50,134 nt of DNA from an uncultured Verrucomicrobiota bacterium (lineage in GTDB: Bacteria; Verrucomicrobiota; Kiritimatiellia; CAJWTS01). A program made the translations under genes and the position numbers. Location of the stretch: the NCBI GenBank assembly GCA_913047795.1, contig CAJWTS010000021.1:1-50134 (forward strand). Reading direction: 5' to 3'. Within the stretch, counting starts at the first letter, position 1. Each line of letters begins with the position of its first letter. The notes below the pieces were generated by a model. It had not been told where the DNA came from, searched no databases, and saw only the letters and a list, made by a program, of their open reading frames with translations. Below, piece after piece: positions 41,795 through 49,903 of the stretch.

Positions 41795-42816
41795 ACTTCC
41801 CTGGCGACCGCGAGCACGAAGGTGCCGTGTGGAACCGGATTTTCCCATGCCTGCGTCATGATGTACCCGTCCACCGGTGCGAGGATTTGCGTGGCGGGTT
41901 CGTCAATTCTATTGAAGTCGTGCATGCGCGCGACGGGTTCGCCCGCGGCGACCTTGCGACCACATCTAAAAAAAGGTTCATAGTAGCCGCGGAACGGGGC
42001 ATTGACATAGCAGTCGCGATCCACGAGTTGGATTAACTTTTGCGTGCCGTCGGCGTGGTGGGCGATGGGTTCGATTGTTCCCGCCAGCTGGCCCAGGTTG
42101 ATCGCGGATGCCAGGATTCCCTGGCGTCCGTAGCGCACCCCGTCCGGATGGATCGCTTTACCCCAGCCCAGTTCAGACCCCACGGTTATTTTGCCGGCGC
42201 GTTCGGCGTCACTGGGCAGGAGCCCCGGCGTCTGATCCTGGTACATCAGTACGAATTCGGTGCCGTACCAGCGCGCCGTGTCCTCGATCGTCTTGCGCTG
42301 GTCAGGGTCCTCGATGTGGTGGAAGCTGCTGCAAAGCGCGAACTCGTAGCTGGGTCCGCCCGCATGTAGATCATGCACGATATGCACGTGTGGCCAGATC
42401 GAATCGCGCATGAAAGCCGCGATGCGATGCGTGATGCCGGCCAACGCCGGCTCGTTGCCCGCGCCGTCCACAAACGCGCGGTTCAGGTTGACACCGTCGT
42501 CGTCGACGCTTTCGCGCGTGGCGGAGGCGAAGGCTGAAACGTTGAGTATGGGGATCAGGATCAGACGGCCGCGAACATCGTCGACGCGCAGGTCGCGAAT
42601 CAGGCTCTTGATTACAATCGGTCCCTCGAACTCGTTGCCGTGATTGGATCCCGTCGCAACCAGGCCGTGCCCGGCTTCGGCTTCGGGGCCTACCAGGACC
42701 GTCAGCGGTATCAGGTGTTCGCCCCACAGGCTGTCATGCTCAAGGCCGACCCAGTAGTCGCGCCGACCCGGTGATTCGAGGTCAAGTCCATGCGGCTGTA
42801 CGATTTGTCGATTCAT
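41791..42816 (-). CDS. Succinylglutamate desuccinylase/aspartoacylase-type zinc deacylase
   Basis: A 341-residue enzyme of the AstE/AspA family. Zinc ligands sit in GSNHGNEFEGPIVIKSLIRD (H and E at about 57-61) and HIVHDLHAGGPSYEFALCS (H near 150). LNRAFVDGAG provides substrate-binding Arg and Asn. The C-terminal 100 residues form the barrel-like domain (GYIMTQAWENPVPHGTFVL). Family members hydrolyse an N-acyl amino acid or similar amide. ATG 42816 has a GAGGAA site 8 bases upstream. It converges with pdxA, the two stops (TAA and TAG) overlapping by four bases. The substrate is not predictable. Confidence 0.83.
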   Translation of the reverse strand: MNRQIVQPHGLDLESPGRRDYWVGLEHDSLWGEHLIPLTVLVGPEAEAGHGLVATGSNHGNEFEGPIVIKSLIRDLRVDDVRGRLILIPILNVSAFASATRESVDDDGVNLNRAFVDGAGNEPALAGITHRIAAFMRDSIWPHVHIVHDLHAGGPSYEFALCSSFHHIEDPDQRKTIEDTARWYGTEFVLMYQDQTPGLLPSDAERAGKITVGSELGWGKAIHPDGVRYGRQGILASAINLGQLAGTIEPIAHHADGTQKLIQLVDRDCYVNAPFRGYYEPFFRCGRKVAAGEPVARMHDFNRIDEPATQILAPVDGYIMTQAWENPVPHGTFVLAVAREV

Positions 42817-43198
42817 AAGACGGGTTCCTCTTGCCCCTGGCGATCCCTGCCGAAGGGCGTCTGAAAGGTAGCAGAATCGGATGTCCTCGCAATGCCAATA
42901 CGGCGCATCGGGCAAGATGGTTGACCTGTGCGGCCCTGTTGCGCACAATCACATCGACTTTTTTATGCCTATGCAGTCGATTTGCTTCGATGGTCGCTTG
43001 CTTGCGATCAGTTTCGCGTTGAGTGCCGCGATTCTCTTCGTCATTGCTCGCCGCCGTGCCGGGCAACCCGAACGCGTTCACTGCGGGTCCATCGCTCGGG
43101 TGGTCGCGCTCGTAACGGTCGCCTGGTGGTTGACGGCTGAACACTTAAAGAGGAGAGGGCGCGCTACATGATCCGTGTGCCGCGGTTCTTTTTCGAGC
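42817..43198. other. Divergent gap between the deacylase and maf
   Basis: Promoters for the minus-strand deacylase and for maf are expected here. The only frame worth noting is the small membrane-protein candidate at 42965-43171. Confidence 0.35.
42965..43171 (+). CDS. Small membrane protein (possible)
   Basis: A 68-codon frame starting MPMQSICFDG with two predicted membrane segments (LLAISFALSAAILFVIA and VVALVTVAWWLTA) separated by a short basic loop, and a basic tail. It ends 27 bases before the maf start in the same direction. No clear ribosome-binding site and no recognised family. The alternating hydrophobic layout argues for coding. Confidence 0.33.
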   Translation: MPMQSICFDGRLLAISFALSAAILFVIARRRAGQPERVHCGSIARVVALVTVAWWLTAEHLKRRGRAT

Positions 43199-43777
43199 AT
43201 GCGTGAGGTTCGACCTTCCTGCCTGATTCTAGCGTCGAAATCCGAGCGACGTCAGCGTCTCCTGAAGGAGATCGGCGTCGATTTTCGCGTCGAAGTGACG
43301 GATGTGGACGAGGTCTGTCATCGACGTGATCCACACCGAACGGTTGCTGAGAATGCGGTTCTGAAGGCACGGGCCGTCATGGACCGCAATAAGCGGGCGA
43401 CGGTACTTGCGGCCGATACGGTACTCGCTTTTGAGGACGAGTGTATCGGTAAGCCGAATTCCCTGGACGAGGCGCGCGAGATTCTATTCCGGCTCTCGGG
43501 TCAAACACACGCGGTTTTAACCGGTGTGTTTCTCGCCGTGCCGGATATGCCACCGTTTCGCGTGACGGAGACCTCGCGCGTGACATTTCGAGCTTTGAGC
43601 GCGAGCGATATCGAAGCCTATATCGCCACGTTCAATCCGCTGGACAAGGCCGGGGCCTATGACATCGGGACCAACGGCGACGTGGTTGTCGCCTCCCTCG
43701 CGGGTTCGCGATCCAACGTGATGGGACTGCCCATGGAGCGGGTGCGTGTCTGGCTGCACGAACTCGGAATGATCTAG
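43199..43777 (+). CDS. maf: Maf-family nucleoside triphosphate pyrophosphatase
   Basis: A 192-residue house-cleaning enzyme that hydrolyses dTTP/UTP and modified nucleotides. CLILASKSERRQRLLKEIGV at about 8-27 is the conserved N-terminal motif (normally LASASPRR). VLAADTVLAFEDECIGKPNS near 67-86 holds the catalytic Asp. ILFRLSGQTHAVLTGVFLAV and DKAGAYDIGTNGDVVVASLA near 150-169 are also family blocks. The start ATG 43199 has no strong site upstream but gives the usual length. It overlaps the convergent gene at 43774 by four bases. Confidence 0.9.
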   Translation: MREVRPSCLILASKSERRQRLLKEIGVDFRVEVTDVDEVCHRRDPHRTVAENAVLKARAVMDRNKRATVLAADTVLAFEDECIGKPNSLDEAREILFRLSGQTHAVLTGVFLAVPDMPPFRVTETSRVTFRALSASDIEAYIATFNPLDKAGAYDIGTNGDVVVASLAGSRSNVMGLPMERVRVWLHELGMI

Positions 43778-44322
43778 CGAATTCCGGACACCTTATCTTT
43801 GGCGTCGAATGAGATTGCACGGCGTCCAAAACGATTGCGCCAATACATCCACGTTGGCCCTTTCAGGGTCGGGGTCTGGTGGGTGGGAGGATAACCGTAT
43901 GCGACGAGGACCGCATCCTTCGAAATGCCGGCTACGATTTCGCCGGTTCGCACGCATTCCTTCTCAGCCTTGCTCATCCCCGCCGTGAGCGCTTTCAGAT
44001 CCTGCGTCGTAAATATCCTGTCCTTGATGGCATCCGGGGTCAGGCCGGGATGAAATTTCTTCTGAATGAATATAATGTGCTGCACGGTGCTGTCCGCCAG
44101 TCGAAACGTAATACTCGTCCGGCGCCTGTTCGGAACGATGGCTACGTCCGTAACCTCCGTGCCGGCGGGGATGAGGGTTCCGACCTTGTAGTTGATGACG
44201 TACATCCGGGCCGGCTGTTCCACCCAGATGTTGTGCGCCGTATATAGCTTGTCTTCCGCTTCGCAAGTTAACGCGATGAACATCCCGATCAGGGCCGCGG
44301 CATGGTGAAAAATCGTCTTCAT
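43774..44322 (-). CDS. Small secreted protein with a BamE-like C-terminal motif
   Basis: A 182-residue exported protein: KTIFHHAAALIGMFIALTCE is the signal peptide. Residues 25-110 are beta-rich (YTAHNIWVEQPARMYVINYK, LIPAGTEVTDVAIVPNRRRT). The end, CVRTGEIVAGISKDAVLVAY followed by GYPPTHQTPTLKGPTWMYWR, has the G-x-S-x-D-x-V-x-x-x-x-GYP outline of SmpA/OmlA (BamE-like) domains. It may be a periplasmic assembly or binding protein. It is 94 bases after the stop of the gene at 44417 in the same direction, and converges with maf. Confidence 0.6.
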   Translation of the reverse strand: MKTIFHHAAALIGMFIALTCEAEDKLYTAHNIWVEQPARMYVINYKVGTLIPAGTEVTDVAIVPNRRRTSITFRLADSTVQHIIFIQKKFHPGLTPDAIKDRIFTTQDLKALTAGMSKAEKECVRTGEIVAGISKDAVLVAYGYPPTHQTPTLKGPTWMYWRNRFGRRAISFDAKDKVSGIR

Positions 44323-44416
44323 AATCTATCCTCTTTGTCGCTGTCTTTGATGTGCGCCGTTGGCGACGTGCAGCGATACGCCAACGTTGTGCCGCCGTAT
44401 ATCAAGATCCGGAGAT

Positions 44417-44905
44417 CTACTCTTCGTCTTCTTCCTGGTACTTATCATGGCCGGCCCGCCGCTGCTGTTTCAGGACTTTAATCAATGCCGCGGCCGCTTT
44501 GAGGTTCCCGGTTTTCAGTGCCGTGACCAGTTTGCGCGTGGTCTCGGTCGTGGCTCGAATGTCCTTGCTATAGGCCGCCGCGGCATTTTTTCGCTGTCCC
44601 ACGGGCAGCGCCCGGATACGCGCCGGGGTCATGTTCGTGGCCGCCTCGAGATGCTTCAGCATCGTCTCGGCGACGATGACATATTGGCGCGTCTGCGCAC
44701 GGACCGGTTCGCCGCGAAATGCACGGTCGAGTCGAGCGAACGACTTGCCGACATGTTCCATCGTGCCGTGCAGCGGATTGTCGGCATCATGGCTGCTGCT
44801 GTCGTCGTCGCTGCTGCTGCTGTCGTCGTCGGCAAGGACGTTGGTCGATAAGAATAGTCCGGCGAATAGCAGGAGGATGAGCGTCAGGGTGTGTCGTGTG
44901 TGCAT
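44417..44905 (-). CDS. Small secreted acidic protein, unrecognised
   Basis: A 162-residue exported protein. HTRHTLTLILLLFAGLFLST is a signal peptide, then a run of Asp and Ser (about 26-41) links to a helical domain (about 45-150) with regularly spaced basic and hydrophobic residues, and an acidic tail EEDEE. The shape resembles four-helix periplasmic proteins but no haem or metal motif is seen (no CxxCH). It may be operonic with the gene at 43774. The repetitive Asp/Ser codons (GAC/AGC) form a short tandem repeat. Function unknown. Confidence 0.6.
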   Translation of the reverse strand: MHTRHTLTLILLLFAGLFLSTNVLADDDSSSSDDDSSSHDADNPLHGTMEHVGKSFARLDRAFRGEPVRAQTRQYVIVAETMLKHLEAATNMTPARIRALPVGQRKNAAAAYSKDIRATTETTRKLVTALKTGNLKAAAALIKVLKQQRRAGHDKYQEEDEE

Positions 44906-45164
44906 GCTGTGTTCTCCGGGGCGAGGTCTTCAGTGTTCTCAGTCAATCACGTGGCGGCATGCTATACCTGCGTGCCGACCACGGTCAACCATAGGTTAGC
45001 GCCCCGAAGCGCTGCGGTGGGTCCGGCGGTTCCACGTGAGGCGTAGCGAGTCGCCGAGCCGCGGAGCGTGTGCGGGTGTCGGCTCGCGTTGCATGTCATC
45101 GCCTCCGGCCGTCGTCGAGTCGATTGCGGCGGCCAGTCCCTCCATCAGGGCGGTCATCGACCCG
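44906..45164. other. Intergenic stretch
   Basis: A 259-base gap without a convincing gene; both flanking genes are on the minus strand, so it should hold the promoter for the pair 44417/43774. Confidence 0.35.
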
Positions 45165-45722
45165 CTATTCGTCTTGCGCGTCGTCCGCGCGAGCGGGTGG
45201 CCGCCCCGCTGTGAATGCGAGCGCGGCCGAATTGATACAGTAACGCAGCCCGGTCGGATACGGGCCGTCATCGAAGATGTGACCAAGGTGTGCGTCACAT
45301 CGACTGCAGACCGTTTCGGTACGAACCATTCCGAACGAAATGTCGTCGATTTCGGTGACGACAAGTTTGTCGATCGGATCCCAAAAGCTCGGCCAACCGG
45401 TTTTCGAGTCAAATTTTGTCGCGGAACTGAACAGCACCTGGCCACAGCAGATGCAAGCGTAGGCGCCGTCCTCATAAACCTTGTTCAACGCGCCGGTGAA
45501 CGGACGTTCGGTGCCTTTACGACGGGTGACGAAGAACTGTTCCGGCGTCAACTGCTTGCGCCACGCCGTGTCGGATTTGATGACCTTGCCGGAGGTCGGC
45601 ACGGCCGTGGCGGCGGCGTTTGTGGTCGCTTCACCCGCAGGCGCGGAGGCCGCGGGTCTCTGACACGAGCAGAAGCCGACAAGCAGGACGGCGGGCAGAA
45701 GGGTTGTGAGGAGCGTGCGCAT
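45165..45722 (-). CDS. msrB: Peptide methionine-R-sulfoxide reductase, predicted lipoprotein
   Basis: A 185-residue exported Msr[21 protein letters not shown] is a signal peptide with a likely lipobox (LVGFC), so the enzyme is probably anchored at a membrane. [20 protein letters not shown] begins the MsrB domain. Zinc is held by CICC and [12 protein letters not shown] and [19 protein letters not shown] carry the substrate pocket and the catalytic Cys in RYCINS. It repairs oxidised methionine in envelope proteins. ATG 45722 fits the lipoprotein signal; the frame extends upstream without better starts. Confidence 0.9.
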   Translation of the reverse strand: MRTLLTTLLPAVLLVGFCSCQRPAASAPAGEATTNAAATAVPTSGKVIKSDTAWRKQLTPEQFFVTRRKGTERPFTGALNKVYEDGAYACICCGQVLFSSATKFDSKTGWPSFWDPIDKLVVTEIDDISFGMVRTETVCSRCDAHLGHIFDDGPYPTGLRYCINSAALAFTAGRPPARADDAQDE

Positions 45723-45751
45723 ACTTTCGAGAGAGAACTCAACCATCTTTT

Positions 45752-45763
45752 GTATCATGATAC
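45752..45763. promoter_or_regulatory. 12-bp perfect palindrome between msrB and the DUF1015 gene
   Basis: GTATCATGATAC is its own reverse complement. It lies 30 bases upstream of the msrB start and 130 upstream of the divergent gene at 45893. Short perfect palindromes at such positions can bind a dimeric regulator, but this length can also occur by chance. Confidence 0.3.
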
Positions 45764-45892
45764 GCGAGCCTTGTCCACCGGAAGGCCGCGCGAACGTGAT
45801 TTTTTGTCTGCCGTCGGCGGGCGCGTTGTTGCGCTTCCACGATACGATAAGGGTTGAACAGGGCGGGCGGTCTCGCGTAAGGATAGGCATCC

Positions 45893-47110
45893 ATGCGCAT
45901 TCATGCTTTCAGTTCGTTGACCCCGCCTGCGGCGTTGGCCGACCAGGTGGCCGCCGTTCCTTACGACGTCGTGAATGCGGCTGAGGCGCGGGCCCTGGCG
46001 GCGGATAATCCACACAGCTTTCTGCACGTCACCCGACCCGATGTCGATCTCCCGGACGGCGCGGGTCCGGCGGAACAGTATGCGCGGGCGCGTGATGAGC
46101 TTGCCCGCTTCGTGGATGCCGGTTCGCTGGTGCGATCGGACCGCGCTGCTTTCTATATCTATAGACAACAGTTAGACGGGCACGCGCAAAGCGGCCTGGT
46201 CGCCTGCTGTCATATCGAAGATTACGAGCATGCGACGATCAAGAAGCACGAGCATACGCGGCCGGATAAGGAAGCGGATCGCGCGGAACACATTCGCGTG
46301 TTAAATGCGCAGACCGGCCCCGTTTTTCTTGCCTATAGGGAGACCGTGGCGATCAACGAGCTGGTCGCAGACGCAGAAAGGGGCGATCCCGTCTTCGATT
46401 TCACGGCGCCGGACGGGGTACGCCACACCGGCTGGTCGGTGCCTGATCCGCAAGGTACGGTCGCCGCGTTTGGGGCTGTACCCGCTGCCTATATAGCGGA
46501 TGGACACCACCGCGCCGCAAGTGCGGCGAAAGTCGGGGCGGAGCGGCGCGGCGCGAATCCGGCCCATGCTGGGGACGAGGATTACAATTGGTTTCTGGCC
46601 GTGCTATTCCCGTCCAGCCGGCTCAAGGTTCTGGCGTACAACAGGGTTGTGCAGGACCTGAACGGCCACAGCGCGGACGAATTGCTCAGCGCGGCCGAGA
46701 TCGCTTTCGACATAGCGGTCGGTGTCCCGCCGACACCGGACCAAACCGGCGACATCAGGATGTACCTGGCGGGCAAGTGGTACGGGTTGCGACCCCGCGA
46801 TGTGCCCGCGGATGATCCCGTCGCCATGCTCGACGTGAGCATCTTGCAGGACCAGTTGCTGGCGCCGCTGCTTGGTATCGACGATCCGCGCACAAGTACC
46901 CGGATCGAATTTGTCGGAGGCATTCGTGGCGTAGACGCATTGGTCGACCGCGTCGATTCCGGCACCGCGACGGTGGCCTTTTCCATGTACCCGACCACCG
47001 TCGATCAACTCATGGCGGTGGCGGATAGTGGCGATGTGATGCCGCCCAAGAGCACCTGGTTCGAGCCCAAGCTGCGGTCGGGACTGTTCGTACATACGTT
47101 GGGCGATTAA
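45893..47110 (+). CDS. DUF1015-family protein
   Basis: A 405-residue soluble protein of the DUF1015 family, widespread in bacteria and of unknown function. [20 protein letters not shown] near 19-38, [16 protein letters not shown], the family core [20 protein letters not shown] near 117-136 and [20 protein letters not shown] near 198-217 match. It has no signal peptide. The ATG at 45893 gives full length. It is divergent to msrB. In other genomes these genes sometimes lie near amino-acid or serine metabolism genes, but here no link is visible. Confidence 0.85.
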   Translation: MRIHAFSSLTPPAALADQVAAVPYDVVNAAEARALAADNPHSFLHVTRPDVDLPDGAGPAEQYARARDELARFVDAGSLVRSDRAAFYIYRQQLDGHAQSGLVACCHIEDYEHATIKKHEHTRPDKEADRAEHIRVLNAQTGPVFLAYRETVAINELVADAERGDPVFDFTAPDGVRHTGWSVPDPQGTVAAFGAVPAAYIADGHHRAASAAKVGAERRGANPAHAGDEDYNWFLAVLFPSSRLKVLAYNRVVQDLNGHSADELLSAAEIAFDIAVGVPPTPDQTGDIRMYLAGKWYGLRPRDVPADDPVAMLDVSILQDQLLAPLLGIDDPRTSTRIEFVGGIRGVDALVDRVDSGTATVAFSMYPTTVDQLMAVADSGDVMPPKSTWFEPKLRSGLFVHTLGD

Positions 47111-47157
47111 GTCCGCGCCCCGTGCGCCGCCACACGTTGTGGCCATCAGGAATGGCA

Positions 47158-47964
47158 ATGCCTAAAAAGTCGCAATCGATTACGGTGACGGTGCGTCTGC
47201 GCCGAATGCACGACTATTGGGGTACGCCGATTCCTTGGCATTATTCGCGTGATGCGTTGATTCGTTGCCTGCGCGGGATTGCCAGTCGTCGGGACAACGT
47301 GCTGCAGCGTAGTTGCGTCTTGCTGCGTGGCCAGCCGCAGGCCATGACGCACATCGCGATAGATCACGTCCAGGAGGGTGCTTACCAGCTCGTCTTCAAG
47401 ACGCGCATACGGTTTGCGGAGGCCAAGCCGCTTGTGCTGTGCCTGATCGTTGCCAAGGATAGCGGCCGCGTCAGCCGCCTGGCGGACGGCGAGCATCGCA
47501 ACCTGGTCGCGTTGCACGCGCGTCGTCCCGAATCGGTTGTGTTGCCGTTACGCGGTGGTTACCTTGGCCTCGAACCATCCCGCGGAGCACCACGCAAAAT
47601 CTACGTCTACTGTGCCGATTGGCTGTCCGGTTTTCACGAACTGGGCGTCAACCGCCGCATGAATTTCTTTATCAATGAGAAACCGTTTCATCATTTTGAT
47701 CGGGCGACGACGGTCAAGATCAAGAAACAGATCGTCGACCTCTGCATGGCGCTTTACGACGAGGACAGGGGTCGCGGAATTGAGACCCCGTTAATCGGTG
47801 CCGGCGACATTGTCATTACGCGTCCGCGCGGTGGTCGCGGCTTGGAGCTCAAACTGATTGCCGCGCGAAAAATGATCTCGGGCCTTACGCGCGAGGCTTG
47901 TCTGAAGATGTACAAAGACTACCGGGGCGAATGGGGCGGCAAGACGTTTCGGCTGTCGAACTAG
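47158..47964 (+). CDS. Conserved-looking protein of unknown function
   Basis: A 268-residue cytoplasmic protein (MPKKSQSITVTVRLRRMHDY; ATG 47152 or 47122 are alternatives). Features are PIPWHYSRDALIRCLRGIAS near the start, RIRFAEAKPLVLCLIVAKD near 84-102, the stretch KIYVYCADWLSGFHELGVNR and the basic helical RATTVKIKKQIVDLCMALYD. No motif of a known enzyme is recognised. It follows the DUF1015 gene by 47 bases and converges with the STN protein (4-base gap between stops). Confidence 0.6.
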   Translation: MPKKSQSITVTVRLRRMHDYWGTPIPWHYSRDALIRCLRGIASRRDNVLQRSCVLLRGQPQAMTHIAIDHVQEGAYQLVFKTRIRFAEAKPLVLCLIVAKDSGRVSRLADGEHRNLVALHARRPESVVLPLRGGYLGLEPSRGAPRKIYVYCADWLSGFHELGVNRRMNFFINEKPFHHFDRATTVKIKKQIVDLCMALYDEDRGRGIETPLIGAGDIVITRPRGGRGLELKLIAARKMISGLTREACLKMYKDYRGEWGGKTFRLSN

Positions 47965-47968
47965 CCCG

Positions 47969-48607
47969 TCAGTCCGCGTATTGGGGGGTACCGCCCAGGG
48001 CGCGCACGACGTGCTCGAGTTTTTCCAGGTTCGGGGTCGTGTTGCGCACGATCAGTTTGCCATTGCCGAATTCGTAGCGCGCAACGGAACCCCTCGGAAA
48101 CGGAACGCCCAGCTCCTCCAGAAACGGACGCACACCGACCGTGCGCGCATCGTTCATGGATGTTTGTGGGATCGAGTAGGTCCGGAGGTGCACGGTGCCG
48201 AAATTTCTGCCGATGACGACGACGTTTCCGCGAATGACGTAGGTCAGGCCGGTCACCTTCATGATGGTTCGCAGGGTCTGCCCGACGCTCATCTCGCGCG
48301 CCTTAAAGGAGACCGACGAACGGTGGTTCAGCGCATTCGCGCGTAGCACGATATTGACCTCGCTCTGGTCGGACAGAACTCGCGCGACATGCTTGATCGA
48401 TGCCTGGCGGAAATCGATCTCGTGGATGATCGTCTCTTCCAGGTGCAGCTCGACCTCCGCCCGCGTACGCAGCATTCGGTCCGGGTCGGAAACCGGTGCG
48501 GTCGGCGGTGTGTTGGTCGCGGTAGCGGGGCCGGGTGCCGCCAGGAGAAAAAACATTGCGAGCACGATGTCACTCGCATGCGGCCGGCACTGGGTGTGCG
48601 CCGTCAT
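47969..48607 (-). CDS. Secreted STN/secretin-N-like domain protein
   Basis: A 212-residue exported protein: VLAMFFLLAAPGPATATNTP is the signal region, preceded by a longer N-terminus than usual. LEETIIHEIDFRQASIKHVA near 57-76, then VLSDQSEVNIVLR and VSFKAREMSVGQTLRTIMKV and TYVIRGNVVVIG (about 78-130), is a typical STN/secretin N0 domain. The last 80 residues (VRPFLEELGVPFPRGSVARY, LIVRNTTPNLEKLEHVVRAL) match the pattern of proteins in Planctomycetes and relatives with an isolated N-terminal secretin domain and no pore. ATG overlaps the larB stop (ATGA), so translation is coupled. Confidence 0.75.
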   Translation of the reverse strand: MTAHTQCRPHASDIVLAMFFLLAAPGPATATNTPPTAPVSDPDRMLRTRAEVELHLEETIIHEIDFRQASIKHVARVLSDQSEVNIVLRANALNHRSSVSFKAREMSVGQTLRTIMKVTGLTYVIRGNVVVIGRNFGTVHLRTYSIPQTSMNDARTVGVRPFLEELGVPFPRGSVARYEFGNGKLIVRNTTPNLEKLEHVVRALGGTPQYAD

Positions 48608-49365
48608 GCTTCCAGCCGGTTGATCAGGCCGGCAGACACGCCGGCGCCGAATCCGTTGTCGATGTTAACGACGGACACGCCCGCCGCGCAGGAATTCATC
48701 ATGGTCAGCAACGCGGCTACGCCTTCGAAGTTGGCCCCGTATCCGATGCTGGTCGGAACCGCGATAATCGGCCGGTCGACGAGTCCTCCGACGACGGAGG
48801 GCAGGGCGCCTTCCATTCCGGCTACAACGACGATCACCCGCGCGGACCGCAGTTTGTCCAGACGTGTCAGCAGGCGATGCAGACCCGAGACGCCGACATC
48901 GAAGATCGTTTCCACGTCGGCGCCCATGCGCCGGGCGGTGAGGGCGGCTTCCTCGGCGACGGGAATGTCGGAGGTGCCGGCGCAGACCACGGCGACGCGT
49001 CCCGTGCCCGGCGGAGGCGTCTCGATGTCGCGCGTGATGGCCCGGGCCGTCGCATGATGGACCGCATCGGGCAGCGCCTGCAGAACGGCCGTGGCCTGAT
49101 CTTCCGCCACACGGGTTACAAATGCGCCCTGGCCCGAGGCATTTAGGGTCTGTATGATTTTGATGATCTGCTCGGACGTCTTGCCCGGCGCAAAGACGAC
49201 CTCGGGCAGGCCCTGTCGCTCCAGGCGTTCGAGGTCGACATTGGCGAATCCGAGCGATACCTCGGGCATGGATCCCAGTTGTTCGAGCGCGGCGTCAGGG
49301 GCCAGATCGCCGGCGGCGACCTTGCTGAGGACCGTTCCGATATCCAAGTTTGTGGGTTTCGTCAT
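48604..49365 (-). CDS. larB: LarB, nickel pincer cofactor biosynthesis (pyridinium-3,5-biscarboxylic acid synthase)
   Basis: A 253-residue enzyme that carboxylates and hydrolyses nicotinic acid adenine dinucleotide in making the nickel-pincer cofactor of lactate racemase. LDIGTVLSKVAAGDLAPDAA near 6-25 is the N-terminal helix pair; EVVFAPGKTSEQIIKII near 55-71, VAVVCAGTSDIPVAEEAAL near 122-140, DVGVSGLHRLLTRLDKLRSA near 155-174 and VAGMEGALPSVVGGL near 180-194 are the AIR-carboxylase-like part. LarA, LarC and LarE are not in the window. Its stop overlaps the STN gene's start. Confidence 0.9.
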   Translation of the reverse strand: MTKPTNLDIGTVLSKVAAGDLAPDAALEQLGSMPEVSLGFANVDLERLERQGLPEVVFAPGKTSEQIIKIIQTLNASGQGAFVTRVAEDQATAVLQALPDAVHHATARAITRDIETPPPGTGRVAVVCAGTSDIPVAEEAALTARRMGADVETIFDVGVSGLHRLLTRLDKLRSARVIVVVAGMEGALPSVVGGLVDRPIIAVPTSIGYGANFEGVAALLTMMNSCAAGVSVVNIDNGFGAGVSAGLINRLEA

Positions 49366-49612
49366 TCTTTATTCGTGCAGGTGCGAACTTGCCGCAGGAA
49401 ATCGACAATGCCGGCACATGCCGCTACGTAAGGATGATGTCGGGACCAGGGTGCGTCAAGTCCCATGCTCCCCGGCGACAAATGCGGGCCGAATCGGGTC
49501 ATTCACCCGCGTGGCAATGCGCGACCGAGTACGGAGTTTGACAGTCTGGTCCGAAAATGGTGTCATTTGAAAAGTAATGAATTCGGGCTGGCATCGTACC
49601 GGCCCGGCTCGT
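49366..49612. other. Intergenic stretch before the Cys/His-rich gene
   Basis: About 247 bases; promoters for larB and the gene at 49613 are expected. No coding frame is convincing. Confidence 0.35.
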
Positions 49613-49882
49613 ATGCATCGAACGCGCAAACCGGTTCATAGTTGCTACACCTGCCTCTTGAATCTCGGCGATCATTGCTGGGCATTCGAATCCCCCCACG
49701 ATCAATGGCATGATCACCACCGTTGCCCCGGCTTTGAGGATGACGACCTCTACGCCGAATTCGAGCACTGGCGTAAACAAGCCCAGGTCAAGACTTCACA
49801 AGACCTGCGACAGGAACGATTTGGCCGGCCCGAGCTTGAGCCCCGCCGCCGGAATCCAACGTCCTCTAACGATCATGCGTAG
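49613..49882 (+). CDS. Small Cys/His-rich protein, probable metal-binding
   Basis: An 89-residue cytoplasmic protein. HSCYTCLLNLGDHCWAFESP near 9-28 has C-x2-C and further C and H residues, followed by HDQWHDHHRCPGFEDDDLYA near 29-48. Pairs of Cys and His in this spacing suggest a zinc site. The tail (TSQDLRQERFGRPELEPRRR) is basic. It lies 21 bases before hflX on the same strand. I recall similar short proteins (C-x2-C, HCW, CPGF) in PVC-type genomes, but cannot name the family. Confidence 0.6.
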   Translation: MHRTRKPVHSCYTCLLNLGDHCWAFESPHDQWHDHHRCPGFEDDDLYAEFEHWRKQAQVKTSQDLRQERFGRPELEPRRRNPTSSNDHA

Positions 49883-49903
49883 CATGCCCCGGGCTGTCCG
49901 CTA

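Noticed and set aside
44800..44830. GTC/GCT-rich run as a possible microsatellite or CRISPR-like repeat
   Set aside because: It is explained by the Asp/Ser linker of the secreted protein at 44417-44905; no spacers.
45036..45857. Plus-strand frame of about 270 codons over msrB
   Set aside because: It is the mirror of msrB, whose zinc and catalytic motifs are unmistakable on the minus strand.
49499..49780. Minus-strand frame opposite the Cys/His-rich protein
   Set aside because: It has no domain or ribosome-binding site, while the plus-strand frame has ordered Cys and His motifs and sits just before hflX.
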